NCBI GenBank assembly: GCA_963576735.1
Contig: OY755182.1
Span: 3,038,001 to 3,102,000, forward strand
Reading direction: 5' to 3'
Length of the DNA: 64,000 nucleotides
DNA from: Bedellia somnulentella
Lineage: Eukaryota > Arthropoda > Insecta > Lepidoptera > Bedelliidae
Numbering within the stretch: position 1 is the stretch's first letter; the number at the start of each line of letters is the position of its first letter. Below, in pieces: positions 41,971-53,483 of this stretch. The notes beneath the pieces were generated by a model. That model worked only from the letters and a program-made list of their open reading frames with translations, searched no databases and was not told the DNA's origin. The position numbers and the translations under genes are program-made.

Positions 41971-43397
41971 ACTCCTAAAAAATCACTCGAGTTTATTAAA
42001 CTAGTGTTCTTCCGGCCTGTGTTTTCATTGATATACATTTCAGTTTGCGTGCCTTGATTAGCGTATTCCTTTTTCGGTTTTAAACTATTCAATTTCGTGT
42101 TTTGTGAGTAATATGTACGCTTATTTTTGTAGCCAATTCTTAGCATTTCCCTTAAAAGATTTTGGGCCAAATTAGTTTTAAAATGTTTGGGTATCCCGTA
42201 ATCATCATATCGCATATGCAAGAAATCTGTTTTCTCAATATTTGTACACATAAATTTCATTTCGTAGTTCATTTTTGAGTTATTTAAATAAATATTTCGA
42301 GCTGATTCACATACTATTACATTTGTGTTCTTTAATGTTTGGAGATGGAAATTGAGGTGTGACAAAAGATGATAAGGGTTTGGGTCATGTTTTCCACCTA
42401 TTATAATAATAAAATCATCTTTGTTATACTCCTGTCTCCAATCTTGCAGTGGTTTTAATATGTCTTGCATTCTCGCTCCTGGTTTACATAAAGCAAATAC
42501 TGTAAAATCGTCTCCTAATAGTTTCTTAAGGGTAACTGCTAGACCGCGCCCTTGTTCGTCCGATAATATAAGTACCTTCTTTTGTAAACAGTTTGTAGGC
42601 TCTTTGTTTCTGTTCTTATTTGTATTTGCAATTTTAATCCCATCAAAATTTAATTTATTTTTTTCTATTGGGCTTTTTAACGGAATTTCTGCCTTTTTAG
42701 TACCAATATAATCTTTCCCACTATTGTGCTTAGTAACAGTTTGTGAGCTTTGGAAAGTTGCCTGCTTTACGTTAGCTGACGTGTATTGGTTAGGTGGACT
42801 ATTTGGGAGACATTGAACGGCCCTTCGGAAATTTATTCGTCTATATTGGGGTGTGAAGAACTTGACTGGTGTAGGACTGTTTGTAACTGGTGATGAAAAG
42901 TTCTTATAAACTTTAATCTGTTTTTTACATTGCTCTAATTCTAATTTATGTTTGTTATTTTCTATGTTTAGATTATATACTTCCTTGTGTGCTTTATCTA
43001 AATCCATCTTTAATTTTAAATTCTCTTCTCTTAAGTCCTCTATTTCCTGGATATTGCAAAATGTATTAGGCAGACTTTGACATGAATTATTATACGTCAC
43101 GTTTTGATGTGTATTTCGTCGCCTCTGTGTTACGTAATTATTTGATTTATTATCGGTTTTGCCTGAACTCGTGGAGAAATTAAGTAGTATATTCGTCGAT
43201 TGGTTAAATGAATCATTAATAATTTGCTCTGGTTCACATGCAGAGCACACCCAGCTTACTTTAAAAAAAACATACTGTCCCAAATAGTGGGCTGTTGTCA
43301 TATTTAGGCAACCATGATGATAGGTGCTAAAGCATTTACAACATTTTAAAATAGTTGTTCGGTCTATCTCACCATTACACACTTTACAAATTGCCAT
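41967..43397 (-). CDS. LINE ORF1: PHD-like finger, coiled coil, SGNH-like esterase
   Basis: 476 codons from an ATG. Residues 3-55 contain CKVCNGE, CCKCFSTYHHGCLN and WVCSACE, a Cys4-His-Cys3 PHD-like zinc finger. Residues about 115-165 (EIEDLREENLKLKMDLDKAH and on) are a coiled coil. Residues about 270-420 (KVLILSDEQGRGLA, FALCKPGARMQDIL, DFIIIIGGKHDPN) have the layout of an SGNH/GDSL hydrolase, as in CR1-type ORF1 proteins. The nucleophile block reads SDEQGRG and the GGxND-like block reads GGKHDPN, so catalysis is uncertain. Likely an RNA-binding, multimerising partner of ORF2. Confidence 0.85.
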   Translation of the reverse strand: MAICKVCNGEIDRTTILKCCKCFSTYHHGCLNMTTAHYLGQYVFFKVSWVCSACEPEQIINDSFNQSTNILLNFSTSSGKTDNKSNNYVTQRRRNTHQNVTYNNSCQSLPNTFCNIQEIEDLREENLKLKMDLDKAHKEVYNLNIENNKHKLELEQCKKQIKVYKNFSSPVTNSPTPVKFFTPQYRRINFRRAVQCLPNSPPNQYTSANVKQATFQSSQTVTKHNSGKDYIGTKKAEIPLKSPIEKNKLNFDGIKIANTNKNRNKEPTNCLQKKVLILSDEQGRGLAVTLKKLLGDDFTVFALCKPGARMQDILKPLQDWRQEYNKDDFIIIIGGKHDPNPYHLLSHLNFHLQTLKNTNVIVCESARNIYLNNSKMNYEMKFMCTNIEKTDFLHMRYDDYGIPKHFKTNLAQNLLREMLRIGYKNKRTYYSQNTKLNSLKPKKEYANQGTQTEMYINENTGRKNTSLINSSDFLGV

Positions 43398-43954
43398 ATT
43401 GATTTTCAGTAGCTCCCTCTATCAATATAATGGTGTATTATTAATGTCTGTGGTGAAATTATCATTCAAATGTTTGCTACAGCGCCCTCTATTGGAATAT
43501 TGAAGAACTTTTACAAGTCACTATTGGTTGTATCAATGCTTGTCGTTATCTTATTTAAATGCTATTGAATAATTTTAAATTTTAAATTTACCTATAACGG
43601 TTCCTTTGTTTTTCACAACAGATTCTATTTGTTGATTTAATAAACTTTTAGATTAAAATATTGAGGCTGATAGTCTTGAATGCATGTTCGACTTACGTTT
43701 TTGTCATAATTAAATGTGATTTCTCAATGATAGTGACTTAATCTTAACTGTGGAGCACTTCAAATACTTTTATCATAGGTCTTCATTTAATAACAATTGT
43801 ATTGAGGCAATAGCCTCACCAACACTTGCACACTGTATTTACACTGTCTTTTCACTTATACTACATACTAGGGATCTTAAATGCTAATATTACTATTTTT
43901 CTACAAAATTATTACTAAGAGTCAATGTTTACATGACAACTAGCGCCACGCCAT

Positions 43955-44340
43955 TATCTATATTCATCAATCTTTTTATACATTTTGTTTAATAAAACGG
44001 CATTAACCACGCATACGAATTTAATTCTCTGTCGTGATATTTTTGCCCGACGTTTCGGCACACCTACTGGTGCCGTGATCACGGATTGACTTTTTATACA
44101 TGTTTTTTATTCTTCGAATTACAAAATAGCTTATATAGATAGCCATTTAAAAAATATTTGGTTGAAGAGTATCCTCCGCGGTTCTCTCCTACTAACCACC
44201 ATTTTACAAAAGTGTGCTCCATTACCACATTATCCTTTTCACTATTCTTTCAATGTTTTTTTTTTTACTTTTTATCCTTCATTCTTCATACTCATTTCTT
44301 ACATAGAACCTTAAAAATTTAATACTCTACAAACGTTTCC
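43955..44340 (-). pseudogene. RTE LINE relic split by a short insertion
   Basis: TTCATCAATCTTTTTATACAT, interrupted, then GTTTTTTATTCTTCGAATTAC, TATCCTCCGCGGTTCTCTCC and TACTAACCACCATTTTACA follow the RTE order in decayed form. Confidence 0.6.
43984..44089. mobile_element. 106-bp insertion with 12-bp target-site duplication
   Basis: CTTTTTATACAT at 43972-43983 and 44090-44101 flanks it. The insert includes TTTTGCCCGACGTTTCGGCAC and CTGGTGCCGTGATCACGG. It is probably the truncated 3' end of another LINE on the minus strand. Confidence 0.75.
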
Positions 44341-44676
44341 AAACCCGAATAGAAACAAACAACAGAAAGACCGAACTAAAAATAAAACCTAGTATTACAT
44401 TAAACAGTTCTGCGTCGCGAACTCTCAAGGCCCAGAAGAAGTTTATAGTTGAGAAAATAAATAAAGTTCGTTCTCAAGTCCCGAGCGGTGGCGAATGCTT
44501 GAAAAAGGAATTGCTTTTGAAACAAGGTTTAGCAGAAAGAGAAAACGATGACATGTCTTTATGCTATTTATTGGATGTTGGAGTCTTTGTTTCAAGCATA
44601 GTGTCAAAGAGTGAAAATAAAAGGAGTGTGATGAACTTGTGACTGCGTAGTAATGTTCATTGTTATTTATTAATTA

Positions 44677-45101
44677 CTAGCTTTTTGCCCCGCGACTTCG
44701 TCCGCGTGGACTTAATTTTTTGCATCCAGTTTACATACTCGTAATACCAAAATTTTTATACGATAAAAAAATAGTACCTCATCCCTCGGGAGTTCCTTAT
44801 TTTCGGGGATCCATTATCGTACCATTAAGCTTCTAAATCTTGATTTTTATATTAGTTTACAATATATTACGTTGTTTTAAACGATACACAGCGCCATCTC
44901 CAATGCATCCAGCAAGCAAACAATATTTTTGATTTCCCGTGGGAACATATTTTTTCCGGGATAAAAAGAACCCTATTATTTAATTTAGACTTCTAACTAC
45001 ACATCTGAAAAATTTCAAAGCAATCGGTTCAGTATTTACGGCGTGAAAGCGGAACAAACAAACAAACAAACTCACTTTCCCATTTATAATATTAGTATGG
45101 A
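44677..45101 (-). mobile_element. Lep1-like non-autonomous Helitron
   Basis: Minus strand starts TCCATACTAATATTATAAATG after A and ends GGACGAAGTCGCGGGGCAAA...AGCTAG before T. Internal GTTTGTTTGTTTGTTCCGC and ACTGAACCGATTGCTTTG are hallmarks of the Helitron family common in moths and butterflies. This is the best clue to the host group. Confidence 0.88.
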
Positions 45102-45277
45102 TTTATCGGAACCGGAATCAAAAACATTAAAAGCATCGTATAGAACTATGAAATAACTCGGTATGGATAAGTGGTCACGGTTTGGCAGCTGGAATAAAAG
45201 CACACATGATCGCTGTGTACTTTCATTGGGAGCATTGTAATGCACAGGTGTTAATCAAGCTGTGCTGTGTGTGCTGT

Positions 45278-45525
45278 GAGCTGTTTAGTGTCGGCTTAGA
45301 ATAGCATTATACAATTTTTTCCGTTGGGTGCACGTAAGAGGCGACTAACGGTATTAGGGCTTTTAAGGGATTTTTGGGCGAAGCGGTTGGAAACCCCTCA
45401 CCAACAACCTTTATTTCACCATCTTTTCCTTACTCAACTTTCCGAAAGTGGCTGAGAAATTTCTAGTTGCCTAGCTCTGGCTACCCTTCTAGAGATTTAT
45501 AGCCGTGAGTATATGTATGTAAATA
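45278..45525 (+). mobile_element. SINE-A copy, full length
   Basis: GCTGTTTAGTGTCGGCTTAG to GCCGTGAGTATATGTATGTA. Confidence 0.88.
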
Positions 45526-46324
45526 TATTTTTTGATGGAAAATCAAAATAATTCACAAAGCAGTCAAAACAATGAAATTCGATTCTAAAACACCTTCCTT
45601 CGGCAAAAATCTTGTACCTTTAGACTACCAAGTTTGTATCATAAAAATATTCAGCATTGAAAGCTTCCAAACAACCATCGCACCATACCCAAACCTAATA
45701 AACTCGTAACTGAAGTTATAACCAAACTTCTCGATGTTAATTTGCAGTATGCTAAATTCATGTAGCCAATAAGAACGCCAACAAATTTCCTATTAGCCAA
45801 TAAACGTTTACGTTACGAAGTTGCCACCAACCGGGCTGTCGACGAAGCTGACACCCAGTTTCAATAAAGCACTGAACAAGTTCGAAATTGAAAAAGAAAT
45901 CTTGGCCGCGCGCGTGCGGTCTCATTTTGACTCTTTTTATTTCACTTACACATTTGATATATGGTGTTATAAAATATAAATAGATTTCAACATTAAATGT
46001 CGTTCTTTAAGGGGTAGTTTTAATGAAAATAAATGAGCATGTAGGAGAAATATGATGAATGTGATGTGAGGGAAGCAAGGAAAATGCTATGATCGTGCAA
46101 AATGGTGATCAAGTCTTTGCCTACCTCAATCGAAAAAAAGCGAGGGTAAGATATCAAAACTGATATGATGCGAAAGCAAAAATTTGTATATCAGTCTGGG
46201 ATGCTCCCAAATAAACTTAACAAAAAATCTCATGACTTTTATGTTTAAAGCCATAAATCATAAATTTTAAGAGCAGGACAAGTCGAATATGGTTTAAACT
46301 AGGCCTTAAAGCCCGATTTCATAA
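45526..46324. other. Non-coding stretch with an RTE relic
   Basis: Around 46027-46145 AAAATAAATGAGCATGTAGGAG, TGATGAATGTGATGTGAGG and TTTGCCTACCTCAAT recall the (TAAG)-subfamily RTE terminus. The rest is unassigned. Confidence 0.5.
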
Positions 46325-46519
46325 TGTGTTAAGGGGTAGCCAGGGGTTAGGAATTGAAAATTCTCCAAACATTTTAGTTAACTGAGTTGGGGAAAGTTAA
46401 GGTGTGGTTATGAGTCTCCAACCGTATCGCCCAAGATCACTTACAAAAATTCAATACACTTAGTTACCTCTGTCGACCCCTGCAAAAATAAGTTAGCTCT
46501 ATTATAAGCCAGCACTGCT
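46325..46519 (-). mobile_element. SINE-A relic
   Basis: TTAAGGGGTAGCCAGGGGTTAG, GTCTCCAACCGTATCGCCC and TATTATAAGCCAGCACTGC: minus-strand copy without its tail. Confidence 0.75.
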
Positions 46520-46792
46520 ATAATATAATAAAACATAAGTAATCTAATTTACAATTCTAACTGAACTACTAACACTGCAAGATTTGAGGTACTCCCCAGT
46601 AGCGTGCACCATTAAACAATTGTTCTCGAGCGTATCTCCACTGCATCTCAGCTCGCCTGGTATCACCTTACTAGCCTTTGTTGTCGCCGTCCGATACTGC
46701 TCTACAAAGTGTCTTTATTGTTTTACGCGGCAGTGTGAGTTTGTCATAGATAGTGACATACATACAGAATATATTCAGGCTGTTAATTATCA

Positions 46793-46935
46793 TAGCCGTG
46801 TAGTGCCTGCTTAGAATATCACTACCCCTTTCTACACACGGGTGTCGTAAGAGGCGACTAAGGGTATAGGCATTTTCTAATGTGGCTGAGGAGTTTCACT
46901 ACCCCTTTTTGGGATGAGTATATGTATGTTTGTAT
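46793..46935 (+). mobile_element. SINE-A with a 100-bp internal deletion
   Basis: AGCCGTGTAGTGCCTGC head runs to GGTATAGGCATTTTC, then jumps to TAATGTGGCTGAGGAG and the GAGTATATGTATG tail. Confidence 0.85.
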
Positions 46936-47194
46936 TTTAACTCTCTTTGAGGTGAGCTAAAACTATCGATAACCACTGAGTTAAACCCAGGAAACTAAGC
47001 GACATTGATACTTATCAATAATTTTACCCAACTACGGCAAAGCCAAAACGAATTTTATGTTTGTATGTAGGTATACCGTACCGTACCGTACCGCCAACAA
47101 AATTCATAGTTAGATAGACATTATAGAAAAAATGCTGTTTTGACCATGGTTCTACTTTGATTATTATTTTACTTATCCTCAAATTCAAATGTCA

Positions 47195-47435
47195 ATGCTG
47201 TATATCTCCGGAAATATGGCAGAGGTACTAATACTTCTGAAAATAAAGTGATATTGTCACCTGGTATTCTGATGACCCACGTTCTCCTTAGACAGTGTAC
47301 TCACTTAATAGGGGGCAGGCCTATTGCAGTTTTGTACGATTACGCTGTCAATCGACTAAGTACAACTCACGATGTTTTCCCTAACCGTTAACAATCCTAA
47401 TAAATAATCAATGCATATGACTTTAGAATATACAT
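47195..47435 (-). mobile_element. SINE-B relic, head missing
   Basis: TATCTCCGGAAATATGGCAG, CACCTGGTATTCTGATGACC and GGGGGCAGGCCTATTGC in SINE-B order. Confidence 0.75.
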
Positions 47436-47445
47436 ACTTACAATA

Positions 47446-47561
47446 CAAATCTCACACTCACGGCCATAAACAACTTAAAAAAGCTGCAAACCCTTAATCG
47501 CCGATTACGCCACCCGTGGGTAGAAAGGGGTAGTAATATTCCAGGTAGTACTACACGGCAA
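47446..47561 (-). mobile_element. SINE-A with a large internal deletion
   Basis: CACTCACGGCCATAAACAAC joins AAGCTGCAAACCCTTAATCG and the head TTGCCGTGTAGTACTACC (minus strand). Confidence 0.75.
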
Positions 47562-48265
47562 CTATGGAAAAGGTTACAAATTCAGCTATCACGGTTTTCA
47601 CATAGCCCGATTTATCCCAAAATCTTATTTCCTATACAAACGAATCCGAATACATGCCTAATGCCTTCACATGTAAATATAGCGGGCTAGTAAGGGAAAA
47701 TTGCAAAACTCAACTACCAAGAGAACAGTTTCGTGAACGGGCTTACAAGTTTTGTCATCAATTAATACGCAGGTGAACTTACCCGGACGCCATTTTGAAA
47801 TTCGCTACTTTCTTATCGGTTTTAATTGACCTTATAATTCTTGGAGTCAAATTACTTTAAGCCTTTGAGGTTCGTATAACATTAAATATTTAGAAATTAG
47901 AAAGTAGATTTTTAACCTCTTAGAATTGAACTATGCCATCTTTTGCTGTGTTTTGGATTGGTCGTAAAGCTGGATATCGATGTAATAATCATCCTTTGTT
48001 TTACAATATTTTAAACTATTAAAATTTTAGAAGTGGTTCAAGAATTTCTTATTTAGGGGTCTGTAGCCATAATTATGTTTCAACAACTGTTGCCACTGTA
48101 CTTTTGCCGTTGCGCCCTATCCATAAAATTAGAACATGTCGGTCGCAAATTAACTATTTTGTTATTTAATTAAATCTTTTGATATTGTACTTTAGCAGCG
48201 TAAGCTGTAGCTATGAAAACTTGTAGGGCAAAAAATATTAACACTTTGATTCAATGTCTTATAGT

Positions 48266-48480
48266 TATCCGTGTATTACCGGCTTAGAGTGTCACTACCC
48301 CTTTACCCAGGGGAATCATAAGCGGAATCATCTGCGGCGGTATAATTATAGGTAAGGTTATGAGGCTTTTTAAGTGGTCTTTGGCCGATGCAGTTGGAGA
48401 CTCATCACCAATGATAGTATATTTCTACCATCTTCTCACCTATCAACTTCCAAATGTGGCTGAGGAGTTTCAAGCTCGCT
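48266..48480 (+). mobile_element. SINE-A relic, GATACTTTATT subfamily, 3' end lost
   Basis: CCGTGTATTACCGGCTTAGAG, GGCCGATGCAGTTGGAGAC, and CTATCAACTTCCAAATGTGG. A roughly 30-base insertion lies near 48320. Confidence 0.75.
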
Positions 48481-49979
48481 TGTTTTATTTTGCTTAGTTG
48501 GTTTATACGTGGATGTTGAACTCACAGCAAAAGTAATAGGAAAAACATTCAAATCTTTTGAAAAGAGTATAAAAGAAGGGTTTAAAAATTAATATCTTTG
48601 CGCTTTTGCGAAAGAAACTGGCTGAGTGCTTTCAGCCGTATTTTTAGAAGCTTAGATGTATTTACAGAAAAAAGGACAGTCACTTGCCATGACCATTGCA
48701 ACGAAATTAAAAATGGTTTTCACTTAATGTCGTCAAGACTGAAAAGGAAGGTTTAATCTTTGTCATAAATATATGCTTTTTATGAATAACAATTATGAAC
48801 GGAAGAAGCTGAGTTAGATCAGAAACATTTACATTCATTTAAAAACCAAGGAAAACAGGATGATGATGATTTTGACATGTACGCTATTAATATTATGTAT
48901 GTTTCTTTGGTCTACAAATACTGTTATACCACTTATCATAATTAGACAAATGAAATATTGTTAAAAGCATTATTATGCAATGGTTATAAACTAGACAGAA
49001 AGGAAATTATTTATTCACCACCGAATGAAAAAACTGTGGTAAGTATGAAAATAATTTCGCTGGATGACGTAGCATAAATTTGTTAAATGTATGGCAATAA
49101 AATAATTTCTTTACTTTTAAATTCTAGACACTTAACAGCATGAAAATGCCTTTCAATCTTAAAATAATGGGTTTATAAACGCCAGTGATAATTGGTATAA
49201 CCTCAAAATAGTAATTCCAAGGTCCACTGCGATAATCTGACCGACCCGAGTAATTTGCTTCGAGTGGTCACCAATCGATTCCCGATCGAGCTCACCTCAC
49301 ATACTCACGTTGACAAAGAACTTTAAGTTCGGTGACTTTTATGTAGATTTTAATTAGTAGATCAAAAAACATACCAAGTCCTCTAAACTTTTCATAATGT
49401 CGTATTATGTTGAAATGAAATATTTATTTCGAATTTCTTGACTTCCATCAGATTATTTATATTATTGATGTGACAAAGAACTTTGATCATTTTGTTTGTA
49501 GCCGCTGTATTATCTGAAAGCTGTAAAAAATTGTTATAATAATGAGAAGCAATGAATGCTTCCCTTTATTGAGAAAAACTCTTACTCATTTAGAAACTAA
49601 CAATTTTGGGTTTTATTAGAAGATCAGCAATTCAATTAAAAATATTTTTGTGAAATTAATAAAGTTGCCAATTGTATTTTTTCACAAAAGTTTCGGTGTT
49701 AGTCCTTGTTCTTAACAGTCGTTGGTGTCCCAAAAACTCATCGAAATCAAAGGGGTGTGGATATGGCTTATCGGAAATATATACGGACGTTTCTGTAATA
49801 TATTTGACAAGACAGATTTGGGTTTGCTCTATCACTATAGCCTTCTTTAAATGCGTATAGGGTCCATTTCAAGATAAGCCTATTTTACAAATTTCTTATC
49901 TTTCTTGCGTATATTTTGTTAAAAAGAAAATCAGTTTTTTTACCATAATGCAATATACATACATATATTCATACATATA
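48481..49979. other. Non-coding stretch, nothing recognised
   Basis: AT-rich intron sequence without shared repeats, RNA genes or supported exons. Confidence 0.45.
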
Positions 49980-50228
49980 CTGCTGTGTAGTGTCGGCTTA
50001 TAGTAACACTACCCCATTTCTACCCGTGGGTGATCGTATGAGGCGACTAAGGGTATAGGGGCTTTGCAAGTGATTTTTGGGCGATATGGTTGGAGACCCG
50101 TCACCAAAAACATTTATTATTACCATCTTTTCCCCACTTAACTTCCAAAAGTGGCTGAGGAATTTCTCATTCCAAAGCTCTGTATACCCCGTTTAGGGAA
50201 TTATAGCCGTGAGTATATATATGTATGT
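49980..50228 (+). mobile_element. SINE-A copy, GTGATCG subfamily
   Basis: CTGCTGTGTAGTGTCGGCTT to GCCGTGAGTATATATATG. Joined tail to tail with the RTE fragment that follows. Confidence 0.88.
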
Positions 50229-50363
50229 ATGTATACTCACGCCATTAGTTGTAGGGTAGGTATCGCCACTTGTACGATCCTGGCAACTCTAGCTTCGTTG
50301 ACAGCCATCAATATTTTCATATATGCTCTTTTATTCTTTATACGTCGGACACCTGCCTTTATG
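50229..50363 (-). pseudogene. RTE LINE 3' fragment
   Basis: ATACTCACGCCATTAGTTG, CGCCACTTGTACGATCCTGG and TGCTCTTTTATTCTTTATACG with deletions. Another SINE-A head piece follows at 50401-50442. Confidence 0.82.
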
Positions 50364-50614
50364 GCAAAGGCAGGTATCATGAAATATGTTATATCATGAT
50401 GATTGCTGTGTAGTGTCGGCTTAGAATATCATTATCTCATTTAAGCATATCACTATTAAATACAGCACATAAAAACTTAAATCAGTTAACAAATAGTCAA
50501 ACAGAAAAAAAAACAGCGTGGTTCTAAATTTAATAAAACTTTATTTTCTAACACCGAAATCAAATATAGATGTAACATGCATACATGGATGGGATCAAAT
50601 AAAAATACATGTTA

Positions 50615-50733
50615 TCTATACTTATAATAAATCTGTAGAGAGGTCAATTCTGTACATGAAATATATTTTCAAAATAACTATCAGGTGGTGATTAGGGATC
50701 GATACTGATGCCAAAAATGCAATCAGTAAAATT

Positions 50734-50787
<54 letters not shown>

Positions 50788-51604
50788 GGTTTGTATGTTC
50801 CTTATGGAAACAAAAACTACTCGACGGATTTTAACGAAACTTGGTACAATTATTCTTGATACTCCTGCGCAGGTTTTTGTATACTTTCCAGCAGAGAAGT
50901 AAAGGGGAATTTTGGGAAATTTGGGGAAAACGGGAGAAGTTACTCCATTTTTTAAGCTTCCGTCGCATGTGCAGCCTTAATGGTTAAACTTACATAGAAA
51001 TCATGTTTGGCGGAAATATTCTTTATAAAATTATCTAAAAAAAAATACTCAACAGTATATGTCTATCTTTAACTGTTGACTCACAATAACACGTGTTATT
51101 CCTGATAGCTTAGCAGTTCGGAACATCCTGATAATATATGTTTACTCTTACGTTTGTAAACCTCTCACTTATCCCTAATTTAAAAAAGGTAACATTATTA
51201 CCTATTCAATAAAAAAAGAATCATAGAAATCGATAGACAAACACCGAAATTATACATAAAATAAGCCATCGCGCCCGTGATCGAAACCAAATCTTTACTA
51301 ATTTACATATAACATACTAGATGGCGCCAGTAGTTGCATCCTTCATAACGTAATGACTATTTTTTAGATTGTTATAAACACTTCATGGCGTTTTATTCCA
51401 AAATTTGCTATTAAACGGAAATACTGAACCTTTCATTAAAGCGCATTCAAAATCACCAAACTACACTGTTAAGGGAGTGCTATAAATTTAATAAATTGAA
51501 AACATTACGCTGAATTTCACAATGCTTGAGCAGTGACTGAAGAAAGAAACCTCAGATATTTAAAAAAACAACGCTACCCGTGCGAAGCTGGGACGATCCA
51601 CTAG
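50615..51604 (+). mobile_element. Non-autonomous Helitron, 990 bp
   Basis: TCTATACTTATAATAAATC after A at the 5' end. CGAAGCTGGGACGATCCACTAG before T at the 3' end. A (GTCT)n array of about 12 units lies at 50737-50786. Highly similar in inverse to 37489-38464. No gene inside. Confidence 0.9.
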
Positions 51605-52153
51605 TTCTGAATATTTTCACACTGTTTTTGGCAATAATTGTAACGTTATAAAAATGCTTCCGAACTCGCTACAAAAGTTTTATTCAGTTTTACGTGTATC
51701 GTTGTGTGTAGGTTTATCCAAACATATTCGTATATTTTTACGTACCAGTAAAAGGTTTCAAATAGTGTTGCTTTTTCAAAAGTAAATTCAGTATGTAAAG
51801 GTTTAATTAACATTAATTGCTGACATAATTTTGATACAATAATTAAGGAAGGGATGAATTTTTTTAAAAGTTATAATAATGATTCATTGATGTAGTCTTA
51901 ATAAGCAGTGGTATTGAAAACTGCCTAACTCCCTGGTATTGAATATTATAAAGTGGGAGGATTTGTTAGTGTGATTATCTGTTATGAATAGGCACTAGAA
52001 TATTACAACCTGCAGAATAAACATAGATTATATAGTGATTGAAGACATCTTAGATTTAAGTAACAATACCTGTTCGAAGTTGGCGTCCTCTAGTATTTAA
52101 TATGGGAACTCTGAATTGCTTATCTCAAAATGGTAGTCAAAATCGTTGTGATA

Positions 52154-52346
52154 TCTAAAAAAAGTCGTGTTAGTAACACTTTTTATAACTCAAGAAAGGC
52201 TGAACGGATTTGGCTAAAAATTTGTAGAGAATTAGCTAAGAACCGGGAGAAGGACATAGAATCAATATCATCACGCTAAATATCGTAGGAGGTAAGCAGT
52301 AAAAAATATTTCACATCATCCGTGCGAAGCCGGGGCGGACCACTAG
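52154..52346 (+). mobile_element. Short non-autonomous Helitron, 193 bp
   Basis: TCTAAAAAAAGTCGTGTTAG after A and GCGGACCACTAG before T. Same family as 33520-33716. Confidence 0.82.
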
Positions 52347-52409
52347 TGATATTATAAAGCCTTGTGATATCATGTTACCTAATCCATGAGAGGCTCGGTA
52401 GCTTTCCAG

Positions 52410-53070
52410 ACCTTTTTAACACGCTTTTATTAGGTCGACCTGTATGTATGTAACTATGTAATCAAATCTAAGAAAACTAATTTAACCATCTTCTAAAGGT
52501 CATAGCGTTATGAAAATTGGCAGTTGTGTGTGATTTCGATGACAATACAATAATATGGTACTGTCGAGCTGATCTGATGATGGAGCCGGAAGATATGAAC
52601 TGGAACTTCATGATGGATGATCGTATCATAGCCGTGTTTGGACTTGTTAAAAAGGTCTTGTAATGAACGTTGACCATGATTAGGTTTCAAGGTCTGATGA
52701 TGAAGCCGGAAGATAGGCACTAGCATTCCATGGTGAAATATCGTATCATAGCCGTGTTTGGACTTGTTAGAAAGGTCTTGTAATGAACCTTGACCACGAT
52801 TAGGTTTCAAGGTCTGAATACAATAATATGGTACTGTCGAGGTCATCTGATGATGGAGCCGGAAGATATTAACTGGAACTTAATGATGGATGATCGTATT
52901 ATAGCCGTATTTGGACTTGTTAGAAAGGTCTTGTAATGAACTTTGACCACGAAATGAACTTTGACCATGATTAGGTTTCAAGGTCTGAATACAATAATAT
53001 GGTACTATCGAACTGATCTGATGATGGAGCCGGAAGATTTGAACTGGAACTTCATTATGAATATTAGCAT
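52410..53070. repeat. Minisatellite-like array of about 130-170-bp units
   Basis: After a TTTAACACGCTTTTATTAGG motif, a block containing GATGGAGCCGGAAGATATGAAC, TAGCCGTGTTTGGACTTGTT, AAAGGTCTTGTAATGAAC and GATTAGGTTTCAAGGTCTGA is repeated about 3.5 times (52549 to 53060). Units differ by small indels, e.g. a duplicated AATGAACTTTGACCA at 52935-52970. Confidence 0.85.
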
Positions 53071-53084
53071 ACGATGTATCGTTA

Positions 53085-53420
53085 CCAACCCATAACGTCC
53101 CACTGCTGGGCACGGGTCTCTTCCGTGAGGAAGGTATTAGCCATACTTCACCACGGGGGCCAGCCGGGTTGGTGGAGCTTTGTAAGGCTAGTGGTCACCT
53201 TACCGTTAGATGTTATCAAGCCGCCCGTTTGTGTCTCTGACAAAGCTTGACGACTGCTATTTTACGATAACAACCGGCACCAACGGCTTTACGTGCCTTG
53301 CGAAGCCCGAGATAAATACCACTAGGCGGTTACCCATCCGTGGGCGGACCGCAGCTCGCGTTGCTTAACTTGTAAATACGATCACATCAGTCCAACTGAG
53401 GTACAGGCGCTACTACGATT
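53085..53420. mobile_element. GC-rich retroelement fragment
   Basis: CCCATAACGTCCCACTGCTGGGCACGGGTCTC, GGGGGCCAGCCGGGTTGGTGG and GGGCGGACCGCAGCTCGC stand out from the AT-rich background. CCCACTGCTGGGCA-type sequence occurs in repeats of many Lepidoptera. Family and orientation are uncertain. Confidence 0.55.
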
Positions 53421-53483
53421 CATTCGTTTATTTGAAATAAATGTTTAAAATATGCCATTAGCAAAGACTAAAAAGCATAAAAT

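Larger units (their letters stand above)
38640..43950 (-). mobile_element. Two-ORF CR1-group LINE, near full length
   Basis: From the 3' hexamer tail (TCATAA)n at 38640-38665 through an A/T-rich 3' UTR, ORF2 (39067-41969) and ORF1 (41967-43397) to a 5' UTR of roughly 550 bases. Within the 5' UTR two similar motifs, TAGCTCCCTCTATCAATAT and CAGCGCCCTCTATTGGAATA, lie about 75 bases apart. The exact 5' end and a target-site duplication were not found. Confidence 0.85.

Noticed and set aside
50708..50902. 64-codon frame with SVCL repeats
   Set aside because: Created by the (GTCT)n microsatellite in a Helitron; no family resemblance.
52477..53113. Several minus-strand frames with similar peptides
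   Set aside because: They are translations of a tandem repeat array, not a gene family.
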